Source: Betaproteobacteria bacterium
Lineage (GTDB): Bacteria > Pseudomonadota > Gammaproteobacteria > Burkholderiales > SG8-41
Assembly: GCA_016202615.1 (NCBI GenBank)
Contig: JACQOI010000200.1
Coordinates: 1 to 39,841, forward strand
Direction: 5' to 3'
DNA: 39,841 nucleotides
Shown here: positions 9,061-17,917 of the stretch, in pieces
Numbering within the stretch: the first letter of the stretch is position 1
How the letters are laid out: each line of letters begins with the position of its first letter
Program-made: the position numbers and the translations under genes
Notes under the pieces: generated by a model
What the model saw: the letters and a program-made list of their open reading frames with translations, nothing else
Told to the model about the DNA's origin: nothing
The model's database searches: none

Positions 9061-10070
9061 AGATTGACGCACTGCGCATCGTCGTCCTGCTCCCGTTCGA
9101 ACCGGCGGAAAAACGCGATCACAACGCGCTTGTCGCCAGTGTCTGCGAACTGCACGCTGCGGTGCCCGGCAGCGCGCTGCACATCGTGCAGCTTGCACCG
9201 GCGACCGGGCTGGTCGAAGCGCGTGCGCCGGCATCCTGCGACGGCGCGATATGGTGGAACGCTGTGTGTCCGTCCCTGGCTGCCGATGCGCCTGCCGGGA
9301 CACTCGCGCGGTTGTTCCGTGAGGCTCTGGCCGCGCAGGTAACGGGTGATGCGCAGCGGCGCCTCGTGCTGCTTCCCCGCGGGGCCGCCGGCGAGGAATT
9401 GGCGGCCACGCTGGCCTGGGACTTCAATGGCGAATCGCTCGGCCGCTGCCAGCGTATCCGGGTCGAGCCCGAGTCCTTCGTCGGGCAGCGGGCGGCTTTC
9501 GGAGGCCGGGTGCTGATTGATCTGCGCACGCAAGCCCGATGTTGCTTCGCGACCCTGCAGCAACAGGGGAGCGTCTCCCCCGTGCCGCAGCCTTTACCGC
9601 AAGCCAGCGTTCGAACCATCGAGTTGCTGACCCGGTTGGAGCCGGACCATGATACCCAGAGGCTGGAAAGCCGGGATGCGATGCCCAGGCTCGAAGGCGC
9701 TTCGGTCGTTGTCGGCGGCGGGCGCGGCGTGCAGGGGGTGGAAGGCTTCGAGTGGCTGGCGCGCGTCGCGGCGAGCCTGGATGGAGCCTTGGGTGGCAGC
9801 CTGCCGACGGTCGATGCGGGATGGATTCCGGTGTCACGGCAGATCGGTCAGTCGGGCAAGTTCGTGGCGCCGCGTCTTTATTTCGCCGTCGGCATTTCCG
9901 GCACCCTGCAGCACCTGGCGGGGGTGTCGGCCGACACGACCATCGTGGCGTTGAACAGCGATCCCGAGGCGCCGATCTTCAGCGTGGCCAAAGTGGGTGT
10001 GGTTGGCGACTGGCGCGATATCCTGCCACTGCTGGCTGAAAGACTCGAAGAGCGCCGCCGGCGCGGCTGA
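9057..10070 (+). CDS. etfA: Electron transfer flavoprotein alpha subunit-like (FixB/EtfA)
   Basis: C-terminal FAD domain: VVVGGGRGVQGVEGFEWLARVAASLDGALGGSLPTVDAGWIPVSRQIGQSGKFVAPRLYFAVGISGTLQHLAGV...VALNSDPEAPIFSVAKVGVVGDW. GTG start in GTGA overlap. Confidence 0.9.
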   Translation: MKIDALRIVVLLPFEPAEKRDHNALVASVCELHAAVPGSALHIVQLAPATGLVEARAPASCDGAIWWNAVCPSLAADAPAGTLARLFREALAAQVTGDAQRRLVLLPRGAAGEELAATLAWDFNGESLGRCQRIRVEPESFVGQRAAFGGRVLIDLRTQARCCFATLQQQGSVSPVPQPLPQASVRTIELLTRLEPDHDTQRLESRDAMPRLEGASVVVGGGRGVQGVEGFEWLARVAASLDGALGGSLPTVDAGWIPVSRQIGQSGKFVAPRLYFAVGISGTLQHLAGVSADTTIVALNSDPEAPIFSVAKVGVVGDWRDILPLLAERLEERRRRG

Positions 10071-10074
10071 CGGC

Positions 10075-10274
10075 CTAGGAGTTTGTCGGACTTAGCCCCG
10101 ACAAACTCCTATTGCAAAACCGGAGCCAGTAGAAATGCAGAAGAAGATAACAGATATGCGGATTTGCCCGCGCTTTTCCCCAAATTCGACCGTTTCGAGT
10201 AAGTTTATTATGAATGGTCAGCCGGTTTTGCTTTTGGCAGTCTGTACGGATTGTTAAGTCCGACAGGCTGCTAG
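10075..10274 (+). mobile_element. MITE-like element, copy 1 (about 200 bp)
   Basis: Imperfect terminal inverted repeats CTAGGAGTTTGTCGGACTTAG / CTAGCAGCCTGTCGGACTTAA (right end reverse-complemented); interior repeated in copy 2 without indels. Confidence 0.85.
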
Positions 10275-10339
10275 TTGCCTCATTTAAAAATCTGACCGAA
10301 ATGTGCTTCGTTGCCTCACGCAAAAATCTGAGTGAAATG
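10275..10339. repeat. Two imperfect direct repeats (29 bp, 36 bp period)
   Basis: TTGCCTCATTTAAAAATCTGACCGAAATG (10275-10303) and TTGCCTCACGCAAAAATCTGAGTGAAATG (10311-10339). Confidence 0.75.
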
Positions 10340-10380
10340 TTTCATTGCAGGCGTGCCGGGGCGTGGCTACAATCCACCTA

Positions 10381-10580
10381 GAAGGAGTTTGTCGGACTTA
10401 GCGCCGAAAAACTCCTAATGCAAAACCGGGGCCAGTAGAATTGCAGAAGAGGATAACAGATATGCGAATTTGCCCGCGCTTTTCCCCAAATTCGACCGTT
10501 TCGAGTGGGTTTATTATGAATGGTCAGCCGGTTTTGCTTTTAGCAGCCTGTACGGACTGTTAAGTCCGACAGGCTGCTAG
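10381..10580 (+). mobile_element. MITE-like element, copy 2 (about 200 bp), same orientation as copy 1
   Basis: Near-identical by eye to 10075-10274 with a constant 306 bp offset; same right end TTAAGTCCGACAGGCTGCTAG. Confidence 0.85.
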
Positions 10581-10626
10581 CGGCGACGATCGATCAAAGA
10601 GGTTCGACATAGACAGGCTCTGGGCC

Positions 10627-11547
10627 ATGGAAGTTTTCGTTCGCGTTGCGGAGTGCGGGAGTTTTTCGCGCGCGGCCGAATCGCTCGACTTGGCCAACGC
10701 CACGGTCACCACCTGCGTGCGCAACCTCGAGCGGCACCTGGACGTGACGCTGATCAACCGCGACACGCGGCGCTTGCGCCTCACCGAAGAGGGCCAGATG
10801 TACCTTCCCCGTGCCCGTGAGCTGCTCCAGTCCGTGGCGCGAACGGAAGAGGAGGTGCGCACGAGGCTTGGCGAACTGCGCGGGTGGCTTCACATCGAAA
10901 CCCCGATTTCGGTCGGCCATGCCCTGCTCTGCCCGGCGCTGCCCGCTTTCGCCCAGCGCTATCCGGAAATCTCCGCCGCGATCACGCTGACCAACCAGCC
11001 GCATCACATGATCGAGCGCGGAATCGACGTGGCCATCCGCATGGACCATGTGGAGAATGCCGACCTGGTCGCGCGCCCGGTCTACGAAAGCCGATATGTC
11101 ATCTGCTGCACGCCGGCCCTGGCGCAGACGCTGCCCGCGCACCCCGCGCAGCTCAACCCGCGGCGCTGCATCGGGATCCTCGCGGAAGAGCGTCGCCATG
11201 CGAATGCCTGGGTGCTGGAGAAGGGCCAAGAGCGGCTGGAGATCCGGCCGGGCGGGTCGCTGCATTTCAACACCAGCGATGCGCTGCTGCTCGCCGCGCG
11301 CAGCGGCGTCGGCGTGGCGCACGTGCTCGACATCTTCGCCCATCGCCTGCTCGACAGCGGCGAACTGGCGCAGGTGTATCCCGACTGGACAACGACCGCC
11401 AAGACGTTCTACGCGGTGACCGTCAAGGGCCGCGCCAGTTCGGCCAAGGCGCGCGCTTTCACCGACTTCCTGGTCGAGGTACTCGACTCCGAACGCCGAC
11501 TCAGCGCAAAACGCGCGGTGTCGGTCCGCGCGCTCGGCAAACACTGA
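10627..11547 (+). CDS. LysR-family transcriptional regulator
   Basis: MEVFVRVAECGSFSRAAESLDLANATVTTCVRNLERHLDVTLINRDTRRLRLTEEG, N-terminal wHTH plus LysR substrate domain. Confidence 0.95.
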   Translation: MEVFVRVAECGSFSRAAESLDLANATVTTCVRNLERHLDVTLINRDTRRLRLTEEGQMYLPRARELLQSVARTEEEVRTRLGELRGWLHIETPISVGHALLCPALPAFAQRYPEISAAITLTNQPHHMIERGIDVAIRMDHVENADLVARPVYESRYVICCTPALAQTLPAHPAQLNPRRCIGILAEERRHANAWVLEKGQERLEIRPGGSLHFNTSDALLLAARSGVGVAHVLDIFAHRLLDSGELAQVYPDWTTTAKTFYAVTVKGRASSAKARAFTDFLVEVLDSERRLSAKRAVSVRALGKH

Positions 11548-11560
11548 GCAGCGGCAACCC

Positions 11561-12955
11561 TCAGGCAGCCTGCGCTGCCGCCGCGGCTGCTACGGCGCTT
11601 CGCGCCGCCAGCCGCCCGAACACCGCCGCCTTGCCGAGGGCAGAGCCGGTCATATAGGCACCCCCATGGAAGCCGCCGACCACCTCCCCCGCGGCATATA
11701 GGCCGGGAATGCACTCCCCGAACACGTCGATCACGCGCATCGCGTGGTCGATGCGAAGGCCGCAGTAAGTCCCGAACACGGCCGCGGTGGACGGGTAGGC
11801 ATAGAAAGGACCCTGCTCGATGCGCCGCAGCTCGCCGTGGTTGTGCACCAGCGTCTTGCGGCCGAATTGCGGATCGTGCCCGGCGTCGGCTCCCCGGTTG
11901 TACCTCTCGACGGTCTCGCGCAGCGCATCCCAAGGCACCTCGATCTGCCGCGCCAGCGCTTCGAGCGTGTCGGCCTTCACGATCAGCCCCTCCTCCATGC
12001 GGCGGCCGAAATCGAGAATGCGCACGCGGTCATCGCCGCTTTCGAAAATCGGCTGGTCGAAAATCTGGTAGGCCGTGTGGTAGGACTGGCGCATCACCGC
12101 GTCGCCGAGCAGCTTGTAGGAGATCGATTCGTCAACGAAGCGCAAGCCCTCCTGGTTCACTGCGATCGCCCCCTTGTAGACCGCCAGGCAGCTGTGGTTA
12201 TTGCGGGTGTCGACGGGGTGCTTGCCGAAGGTGCCCTTGATGTAGGCCATGTCGCGCATGTCGGCGCCCAGCTTCCAGGCCATCAGCAGCCCGTCGCCGA
12301 CATTGCCGCTGCCGCCGACGAACACGGCCTCCGCGTACTGCGGCGCGAAACGGTTCACGAGCTCCGGGTTGCGGCAGAAACCGCCGCTCGCCAGCACCAC
12401 CCCGTCGCTGGTCTGGATCGTCATGTCCCCGTCCGGTCCCACCGCCGTGACGCCGGTGACCGGCGAAGCCTCGTCATGGCGCAGCAGGCGCTTCGCCGGG
12501 GTCGACATCAGCACGGTGACGCGGCCGCTCGCCCGGCAGCGCGCGGCGAGGAGCCGCACCATGTCCGCCGGGTCCACGGTGTGGACGCGGGGCACGGACT
12601 GGCCGGACGACGCCTCGATCGACTGGCTGAACTCCACGCCATGCGCACGCAGCCAGCGGTACGTCTCCAGCTGGTGGTCGACGTAGGCATCGACCAGCGA
12701 AGGATCGTTGTCGTGCTGGCCGGTTTCGATCAGGTCGCGCTTCAGTAGCGCATTGGAATCCTCCACGCCGCAGGCCTGCTGGACATCGGTTCCGGCGAAC
12801 GCCAGGCAGCCGCCGCTCATCGCGGAGGAGCCGCCGATGGCGTCGAGCTTCTCGATCAGCGTCGCTTCGGCCCCCTGCTCGGCCGCTTCCAGCGCCGCCG
12901 AAAAGCCGGCCAAGCCGCCGCCCACGACGAGGAGTTGGGTGCGCAGTTGCTTCAT
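11561..12955 (-). CDS. FAD-dependent oxidoreductase (fumarate reductase/flavocytochrome c-like)
   Basis: MKQLRTQLLVVGGGLAGFSAALEAAEQGAEATLIEKLDAIGGSSAMSGGCLAFAG; GLYAAGEVVGGFHGGAYMTGSALGKAAVFGRLA. Start MKQLRT chosen over the 13165 extension because it overlaps the upstream stop (ATGA). Confidence 0.93.
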   Translation of the reverse strand: MKQLRTQLLVVGGGLAGFSAALEAAEQGAEATLIEKLDAIGGSSAMSGGCLAFAGTDVQQACGVEDSNALLKRDLIETGQHDNDPSLVDAYVDHQLETYRWLRAHGVEFSQSIEASSGQSVPRVHTVDPADMVRLLAARCRASGRVTVLMSTPAKRLLRHDEASPVTGVTAVGPDGDMTIQTSDGVVLASGGFCRNPELVNRFAPQYAEAVFVGGSGNVGDGLLMAWKLGADMRDMAYIKGTFGKHPVDTRNNHSCLAVYKGAIAVNQEGLRFVDESISYKLLGDAVMRQSYHTAYQIFDQPIFESGDDRVRILDFGRRMEEGLIVKADTLEALARQIEVPWDALRETVERYNRGADAGHDPQFGRKTLVHNHGELRRIEQGPFYAYPSTAAVFGTYCGLRIDHAMRVIDVFGECIPGLYAAGEVVGGFHGGAYMTGSALGKAAVFGRLAARSAVAAAAAAQAA

Positions 12956-13758
12956 CGTGTGTTCGCCCGGCTGTAAAAATCGAGGAGTTCGGCGACGCGC
13001 TCGCGCGGCGGCGGCTCGTTGAAGTAGCCGATCTGGCAACGTTCCACCCCGCTTTGGCGCTTCAGGTCCACCAGCATTTCCGCATGCTTGATCCAGCAGG
13101 ACAGCGAATCGAGCACCGGCACGCCGTCGACGCTCGACATGCCTTGGCTTGCAAGCAGCACGCACAGCGGGGCCTCGCCGGGGATGATCACTTCGGCGCC
13201 GCGCGCGATCTGCGCGCGCGCCGCCGTCCGGAATCGCTCGATCAAGGGCGCGGGCTCGGAAAAACCCTGCAGCACGTCATTGAAGCGGAAGCCGACATCC
13301 GTCACTCCCGCCAGCCGGTCCGCCATGCCGTAGCGGCGGGCGTTGTCGGCGATCTGGTGGGTCAGTTCGCTGATGAAGACCATCACGGCGAAGCGCGATC
13401 CGAGCAGGCACGATGTCAGCATCGCCGACTCGCCGTAGCCCACGACGGGGATGCCGAGCATCGAGCGGATTTCCCTCAGTGCCGGGTCCGGCAGCGTGCT
13501 GATGGCATAGGCATCGAAGCCTTCCCGCTCGGCGGCGAGTCCGGCCTCGATGAACTGGATCGAGTGCAGGTGCTGCAATGCTGCGTGGCGGATATCGTTT
13601 CCGGGATAGTTCGTGCGGTAGGTGCCCGGCCGCATGCCATGCATGACGATCTCGGTGCCGGGCCGCGCGACGCGATGGAAGTGCGCTTGCAGCGCCCTGT
13701 CGTAGGCGCCGAGGTCGGAAAGAACGGTGAAGCTCTGGTGCCAGATGCGAATTGTCAT
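12952..13758 (-). CDS. Aspartate/glutamate/hydantoin racemase-like protein
   Basis: MTIRIWHQSFTVLSD..., GESAMLTSCLLGSRFAVMVF, GAEVIIPGEAPL; paralog of 21003-21851. Confidence 0.82.
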   Translation of the reverse strand: MTIRIWHQSFTVLSDLGAYDRALQAHFHRVARPGTEIVMHGMRPGTYRTNYPGNDIRHAALQHLHSIQFIEAGLAAEREGFDAYAISTLPDPALREIRSMLGIPVVGYGESAMLTSCLLGSRFAVMVFISELTHQIADNARRYGMADRLAGVTDVGFRFNDVLQGFSEPAPLIERFRTAARAQIARGAEVIIPGEAPLCVLLASQGMSSVDGVPVLDSLSCWIKHAEMLVDLKRQSGVERCQIGYFNEPPPRERVAELLDFYSRANTR

Positions 13759-13805
13759 GTTGTCGTTTGGAAATAAAGATCAGGAATCGGATCCGGCGCG
13801 CCCGC

Positions 13806-14585
13806 TCAGTCGCACAGCATCCCGCCGTTGACGTCGAGGATTTCGCCCGTGATGAAGCCGGCGTCGCGCGAGGCCAGGAACAGCACCGCGTTCGCAACGT
13901 CCGCGGGCGTTCCCATGCGCCCTGCCGGAATAAGGGCTTTCAGTTGCGGCGGAAAGGAGGTCGTCATCGGCGTGGCGATTGGACCCGGCGCGATGGCATT
14001 GACGGTAATGCCGTATGGCGCCAGCTCCTTGGCCAGGAAACCCGTCATCACGTGCACGCCGGCCTTGGAGACGCCATACGCGACGTTGCCCGCGCACTCC
14101 TGCTCCGCGGCGTCGATCCACGGCCTCGCGTTGCCGGCGTTCTTGCCCACGACCGATCCGATGTTGATGATGCGGCCGAAACCCTGCCGCTTCATGGAGG
14201 GCATCACCGCTTGGCAGGCGAGGAAGGCGCCCTTGAGGTTTATGTCGATCACGCGGTCCCACTCGCTCTCGGCGAGCGACTCGGCGCTGCCGAACGAGGC
14301 CACGCCGGCCACGTTGACCAGAAGGTCCACCGGGCCGACGAGCAACCCGATCCGCTCCACCAGCGCGGCGATGGCGCGCCGGTCCGTGACGTCCAGGCGC
14401 ACCGGCGCCGTGGCCAACGCAGGCGCGTCGGCGCCTCTCCAATCGCCCGTTGCCGCCCTGTCCGCGCAAACGACGGAAGCGCCGCGCTCACGCAGCACGT
14501 CGGCAACGGCGCTGCCGATCACACCGCTGCCGCCCGTGACCAGCGCGACGCGCCCGGCAAACGCCGAAGAGGACGACTCGCTCAT
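13806..14585 (-). CDS. SDR-family oxidoreductase
   Basis: VALVTGGSGVIGSAVADVL, NVAGVAS, YGVSKAG, NAIAPGPIATPM, ITGEILDVNGG. Confidence 0.95.
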   Translation of the reverse strand: MSESSSSAFAGRVALVTGGSGVIGSAVADVLRERGASVVCADRAATGDWRGADAPALATAPVRLDVTDRRAIAALVERIGLLVGPVDLLVNVAGVASFGSAESLAESEWDRVIDINLKGAFLACQAVMPSMKRQGFGRIINIGSVVGKNAGNARPWIDAAEQECAGNVAYGVSKAGVHVMTGFLAKELAPYGITVNAIAPGPIATPMTTSFPPQLKALIPAGRMGTPADVANAVLFLASRDAGFITGEILDVNGGMLCD

Positions 14586-16042
14586 GCCACGTTCCGCCGG
14601 CGGCGCGCAGCTGCCACGCCGCCTGCGATGCGGCCGAACACGAGCCCTTTCAGCACCGAGGTGGCCCCGGTGTAGTTGCCGTAATAGAGCCCGGCGGTTT
14701 CACCCGCCGCGTAAAGGCCCGGTATCGGGTCGCCATCGCCATTCAGCACGCGCGCGGACTCGTCGATCTTCAGGCCCCCGAAAGTGAACACGTTGGCCGA
14801 GATGATGGGGTAGGCATGGAAGGGCCCTTCCTCGATCGGCGTGGCCCAGTTCGATTTCGGCGGCTCGAGGCAGCGTGTGGCGAGGCCATCGACTTCCAGC
14901 GGCCGCCATTCGCCGGCAACGCAGGCCGCGTTGTACTCGCGCACCGTGGCTTCCAGTGCCGGGGCGGGCACGCCGATCTTTTCGGCCAGCGCGGCGATGG
15001 TTGAACCCGTCACCGGCGGCTTGTCCGTGCGGATGCCCAGGCGATAGTTGGGTACGCGCTGATGCCTCGCATCGAGCACGACCCAGGCCGTGCCGCCGCG
15101 CTGTTCGTAGATGCGCCGCGTGATCCGCTCGTACCAGGCATCCACGGTGCCCGGGGCCTCATCGGTGAATCGCTTGCCGTCCAGGTTCACCAGGATGCCG
15201 TAGGGAAAGATGAAGACCGAGGGCTCGGCGATGCCCGAGCGCGGGTCCACCGGCTCGGCATGGTAGCTGCCGAAATCGCCGCACGCGGCCGCGCCAACGT
15301 CGAGCGCCATGCGGATGCCTTCCCCGCGGTTGTAGTAACCGCCCTTGCAGATCGGCCGCAGATACACGGAGCGCGGGCCCACGTAACGCGTCAGCATCTC
15401 GGCATTGCCTTCGAAACCGCCGCACGCGAGCACCACCTCGCCCCGCAGCCTCGTCTGCCCCTTGCCGCGCACACGAACCCGCAAGCCCGTCACCTGTCCC
15501 CCGTCATCCAGCTCCAGCGCGGTGGCGGCGGTTTCGTAAAAGAACTGCACGCCCATCGATTCCGCGCGCGCCGCCAGGGCCTCAACCAGCGCCTGGCCGC
15601 CGCCGACCGGCAACAACCTCGGCTGCGATTTAGTGAGGAACTGAGTGGGCAGGAACTCGAAGCGCACACCCATCCCCTCGAGCCATTCGATGGTGCCGCC
15701 CGCGCTATTGGCGAGGCGCCCGATGATCCCGGGGTCGGCGATGCTCAAGGCGCGCGTCAGGGGCGAGCGTTGCGATGCCGACGCAACCGCGTCTTCCACC
15801 ATTTCCGGGTCCACGCTGCCCGAGCCGTTCTCGGCCAGGTGCGTCTCGAAATCGTCGGTCACTTCCCGGTGGCTCTTCATGCGCAAATAGGCTTCGGTGT
15901 AGCGGCTCTGCCCGCCCCGCTCCTCCCTCGACGCCCGCTCGACCAACGCCACGCGCGCGCCGGCCTGCGCGGCGGCCACGGCCGAGGAAAGCCCCGCCAC
16001 GCCGCAGCCCGCCACCACCACATCGAAATCCTGAGTCGCCAT
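14582..16042 (-). CDS. FAD-binding protein (tricarballylate dehydrogenase / fumarate reductase flavoprotein-like)
   Basis: DFDVVVAGCGVAGLSSAVAAAQAGARVALVERA...GGQSRYTEAYLRM; GLYAAGETAGLYYGNYTGATSVLKGLVFGRIAG. Confidence 0.9.
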   Translation of the reverse strand: MATQDFDVVVAGCGVAGLSSAVAAAQAGARVALVERASREERGGQSRYTEAYLRMKSHREVTDDFETHLAENGSGSVDPEMVEDAVASASQRSPLTRALSIADPGIIGRLANSAGGTIEWLEGMGVRFEFLPTQFLTKSQPRLLPVGGGQALVEALAARAESMGVQFFYETAATALELDDGGQVTGLRVRVRGKGQTRLRGEVVLACGGFEGNAEMLTRYVGPRSVYLRPICKGGYYNRGEGIRMALDVGAAACGDFGSYHAEPVDPRSGIAEPSVFIFPYGILVNLDGKRFTDEAPGTVDAWYERITRRIYEQRGGTAWVVLDARHQRVPNYRLGIRTDKPPVTGSTIAALAEKIGVPAPALEATVREYNAACVAGEWRPLEVDGLATRCLEPPKSNWATPIEEGPFHAYPIISANVFTFGGLKIDESARVLNGDGDPIPGLYAAGETAGLYYGNYTGATSVLKGLVFGRIAGGVAAARRRRNVA

Positions 16043-16198
16043 GACTTGTTTCCTTCGGTTGAGATAGGCGAATCATCAGCGCCAATGCCGAATGGCGAAA
16101 GACAATGAATGCGAAAACTGGTTTCAGCAAAACCGGCTGGCCCTTCGCCCTGCTTCGCCTTACAGTCGCGCCAACAAGACAACACTGAGGATGAAACC

Positions 16199-16978
16199 AT
16201 GCGAATGGCCAACAAGTTCGGCATCGTGACGGCCGGCGCTTCCGGAATGGGGCGCGCCGGGGCAGTGCGCTTCGCCGCCGAAGGCGCGGCAGTTGCCGTC
16301 ATCGACATCGATGAGGCGAAGGCGCGCGAGACCGTGCGTACAATCACCGCGGCGGGCGGGCAGGCGTTCGCACTGGCGGGCGACCTCATGGACGAAGACT
16401 TCGCCCGCGGCATCGTGCACGAGACGAAGAAGCGCTTCGGTCACCTCGATTTCCTCTGGGCCCACGCGGGCCATCCTTCCGTCTCGCGAGTCGAGGGGCT
16501 GGATCTCAAGGAATTCGACATAGCGATGAACCTGAACGTGCGCGCCGTGATGGCGAGCACGATCGAAGCCATTCCCTTCATGCGCGAACGCGGCGGCGGC
16601 AGTATCCTCTACACCTCGTCCACCTCCGGCCTTTTCGGCTCGCCCTTCAGCCCGCTTTATTCCGTGGCCAAGTGGGGCCTGATCGGGCTCGCGCGCTCGC
16701 TTGCCAAGCGCTATGGGCCTGAGAACATCCGTGTGAACGTGGTCTGCCCCGGCACCACCGACACCCCCATGCTGCGCGTGCTCGTCTCGCGCCCCGACGA
16801 GACCGCCACCAAGGGCAAGGACATCGACGAGCTGATCAGGGTGCGCGGCTCAGGCAGTCCGCTCGGGCGCCTGGCGCGACCCGAGGAAATCGCCAACGCG
16901 GCGCTTTTCCTGCTCTCCGACGAGGCCTCGTTCATCACCGGCGCCGCCTTGCCGGTGGACGGCGGCAAGACCGCCTGA
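16199..16978 (+). CDS. SDR-family oxidoreductase
   Basis: GIVTAGASGMGRAGAVRFAAEG, YSVAKWGLIGLARSLAKRY, NVVCPGTTDTPM, ITGAALPVDGG. Confidence 0.95.
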   Translation: MRMANKFGIVTAGASGMGRAGAVRFAAEGAAVAVIDIDEAKARETVRTITAAGGQAFALAGDLMDEDFARGIVHETKKRFGHLDFLWAHAGHPSVSRVEGLDLKEFDIAMNLNVRAVMASTIEAIPFMRERGGGSILYTSSTSGLFGSPFSPLYSVAKWGLIGLARSLAKRYGPENIRVNVVCPGTTDTPMLRVLVSRPDETATKGKDIDELIRVRGSGSPLGRLARPEEIANAALFLLSDEASFITGAALPVDGGKTA

Positions 16979-16989
16979 GGACGGCGCGC

Positions 16990-17778
16990 TTGCTGCTCCA
17001 GGACTACAACACCGTCGTCACCGGCGCGGCGCGCGGGCTCGGCGCCGCGGCGGCCCGTCGCTTCGTGGCCGAGGGCGCCCGCACGGTGGTATCCGACATG
17101 GACGAAGCCGGCGCGCTCGAATGCGCGCGCAGCATCGACCCCACGGGCCGGCGCGCCATCGGCGTGCGCTGCGACGTCTCAAGCCATGAGGATTGCGCTC
17201 GGCTGGTGGCCACCGCCGAGGAATTCTTCGGTGCCCCCATCGACGTCTTCCTCGCGCATGCGGGCGTGGGCTTCGTCGGGCGGCTGACCGAGGTCGAGGT
17301 GGAGCGCATCCGACGCGCCATCGAGGTCAACGTGTTGGGCTCGGTGTTCTCGGCGCAGGCCGCGCTGCACAGCCTCACGAAGAGTCCGCGCGCGAGCTTG
17401 CTCTTCACGAGCTCGCTGCAGGGCGTGATGGGGCGGCCGCTGCGAAGCGTCTACACCGCGTCGAAGCACGCCATCGTCGGCCTGGTGAAAGGACTGGCGC
17501 TGGAGTTCGGCCCGCAGGGCGTGCGCGTCAACGCCATCGCGCCCGCCGCCACCGACACGCCCCACTTGCGCGCGATGCTGGCGGCCACGACCGCCGACGT
17601 GGACGAAGCGGTGCGAAACGTCGCGGCCTCGATGCCGCTGGGTTGGCTGCCCACGCCCGAGGACTTCGCCGACGCGGCCGTCTTCCTCGCCTCCCCCGCC
17701 GCGCGCTCGATCACCGGCCACACGCTGCTGCTCGACAGCGGCGCCGCCGCCGGCATCTTCAAGCGCGAACCCGCCTAG
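16990..17778 (+). CDS. SDR-family oxidoreductase (TTG start)
   Basis: TVVTGAARGLGAAAARRFVAEGA, YTASKHAIVGLVKGLALEFG, NAIAPAATDTPHLR, ITGHTLLLDSG. Confidence 0.93.
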   Translation: MLLQDYNTVVTGAARGLGAAAARRFVAEGARTVVSDMDEAGALECARSIDPTGRRAIGVRCDVSSHEDCARLVATAEEFFGAPIDVFLAHAGVGFVGRLTEVEVERIRRAIEVNVLGSVFSAQAALHSLTKSPRASLLFTSSLQGVMGRPLRSVYTASKHAIVGLVKGLALEFGPQGVRVNAIAPAATDTPHLRAMLAATTADVDEAVRNVAASMPLGWLPTPEDFADAAVFLASPAARSITGHTLLLDSGAAAGIFKREPA

Positions 17779-17899
17779 CGCACCACGAGGCGCACTGGCC
17801 ACTCAGGCCACGCGGACTGGGTGGGCGAAATGCCCGGCACAGCATGCTCAGCGCGGCAGCCGCGAGCAGGCCGAGGCGCATGCGCTGGGCCGGTTTCAT
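17775..17899 (-). pseudogene. N-terminal remnant of a TctC/Bug protein with one frameshift
   Basis: Frame 0 from ATG at 17899: MKPAQRMRLGLLAAAALSMLCR...; second frame continues PGISPTQSAWPEWPVRLVVR*, matching the Bug signal peptide and mature YPxRPVRLVV start. Abuts the 3' end of the SDR gene. Confidence 0.65.
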
Positions 17900-17917
17900 A
17901 GGCAAACTCCCTTCAGG

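Noticed and set aside
10075-10323. 82-aa minus ORF inside MITE copy 1, and the 41-codon plus-strand reading MQKKITDMRICPRFSPNSTVSS...
   Set aside because: Lie inside a non-coding repeat with terminal inverted repeats; no transposase motif recognised.
10275-10339. CRISPR array
   Set aside because: Only two imperfect repeats with a 7-nt gap and no Cas genes.
12956-13165. N-terminal extension of the FAD oxidoreductase to 13165
   Set aside because: Overlaps the racemase-like gene; MKQLRT start at 12955 forms an ATGA overlap and directly precedes the FAD-binding GGGLAG motif.
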